In this document: positions 63,601 through 64,000 of the stretch, piece after piece
How positions within the stretch are numbered: position 1 is the first letter of the stretch
Layout: every line of letters starts with the position of its first letter
Assembly: GCF_012395185.1 (NCBI RefSeq)
Contig: NZ_JAAZTU010000007.1
Location: 1 to 64,000, forward strand
From: Vibrio aestuarianus
Lineage (GTDB): Bacteria > Pseudomonadota > Gammaproteobacteria > Enterobacterales > Vibrionaceae
Direction: 5' to 3'
Length of the DNA stretch: 64,000 nt
Program-made: the position numbers and the translations under genes
The notes under the pieces: model-generated
Told to the model about the DNA's origin: nothing
Seen by the model: only the letters and a program-made list of their open reading frames with translations
The model's database searches: none

Positions 63601-64000
63601 TTAGTGCACATCGCGCCAATATTCTTTCTTAAGCATTACAACGACAATGGTAAATAGCACTAAGAATGCCATTACCCACCAACCAAGTGATTGACGCTCT
63701 AACTTAACGGGCTCCGCTGAATAGTCCAAGAAATTAACCAGATCACGAACCGCCTGATCATACTCGCTTTGGCTCAGTTCACCTGTACCATCAGACTGAG
63801 TCCCGACAACCACTTCAACTTCTTCACCATCAACTTGGTGCGTCCCGTAGACTGGCTGAGGTATGCCTTGCAGTTCTTCAAGCACATGTGGCATACCCAC
63901 GCTTGGGAACACAATATTGTTCACACCAAATGGACGGCTAGGATCAGCATAGAAAGAACGAAGATAAGTGTATAACCAATCTGTTCCACGAACTCGAGCA
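63601..64000 (-). CDS. petC: Cytochrome c1, C-terminal part (petC, cut by window edge)
   Basis: The last ~132 residues of a minus-strand gene whose 5' part lies beyond 64000. The frame runs to the edge, with DWLYTYLRSFYADPSRPFGVNN just before the visible GMPHVLEELQG, typical of cytochrome c1. Met in GMPHVLEELQG is probably the haem ligand region. A single C-terminal membrane anchor is present (GWWVMAFLVLFTIVVVML). It belongs to the bc1 complex (petABC), which passes electrons from quinol to cytochrome c. The haem-binding CXXCH is outside the window. Confidence 0.92.
   Translation of the reverse strand, partial: ARVRGTDWLYTYLRSFYADPSRPFGVNNIVFPSVGMPHVLEELQGIPQPVYGTHQVDGEEVEVVVGTQSDGTGELSQSEYDQAVRDLVNFLDYSAEPVKLERQSLGWWVMAFLVLFTIVVVMLKKEYWRDVH

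Overview
The window is a core-chromosome segment of a gammaproteobacterium of the family Vibrionaceae, most likely a Vibrio species. The evidence is gene content and order: thrABC beside grcA, arcA facing arcB, two glutamate synthase operons, mtnN-cbiB-btuF, dciA between secA and lpxC, a division/cell-wall (dcw) cluster without ddlB or mraZ, and rnpB next to rsmI-lpoA-yraN-diaA-dolP. Protein similarity to E. coli is high throughout. I see no prophage, insertion sequence, CRISPR array, tRNA or rRNA.

Layout. 1-6.8 kb: grcA (anaerobic repair of pyruvate formate-lyase) behind an FNR-type promoter; the thrABC operon on the minus strand with a leader peptide and attenuator; a small predicted outer-membrane protein; an RraA-family gene. 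6.8-12.1 kb: arcA and arcB converge, with a lipoprotein gene after arcB and the radical-SAM gene yhcC before it. 12.1-25 kb: two complete but unlike gltBD operons in tandem. 25-30.4 kb: a DUF1499 lipoprotein, mtnN, cbiB, btuF, a TRIC-family channel, a LysR regulator and a TSUP transporter that overlaps it tail to tail. 30.6-36.9 kb, minus strand: carAB, dapB, mutT. 36.9-41.7 kb: a palindromic MITE-like repeat, secA, dciA (plus strand), lpxC. 41.8-57.3 kb: the dcw cluster on the minus strand (rsmH-ftsL-ftsI-murE-murF-mraY-murD-ftsW-murG-murC-ftsQ-ftsA-ftsZ). 57.5-64 kb: rnpB, rsmI, then lpoA-yraN-diaA-dolP on plus, and sspA-sspB plus the end of petC on minus.

The genes mostly serve housekeeping metabolism (Thr, Glu, Arg/pyrimidine and Lys/diaminopimelate synthesis), respiration control (ArcAB, GrcA, cytochrome c1), division, peptidoglycan synthesis and export. 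The most interesting signals are regulatory. The carB 3'UTR has the structure of a small RNA (stem-loop, exposed seed, terminator), and its seed is perfectly complementary over 9 nt to the carA ribosome-binding site, matching the CarZ autoregulator described in V. cholerae. There are also tandem ARG-box-like sites in the carA leader, a thr attenuator, FNR-type sites before grcA and arcA, operator-like palindromes before dapB, arcA and the second gltB, a 165-bp palindromic repeat between mutT and secA, and a long nested inverted repeat where mraZ would usually sit. No wholly new multi-gene system is evident. Promoters and operators were read by eye and are candidates only.
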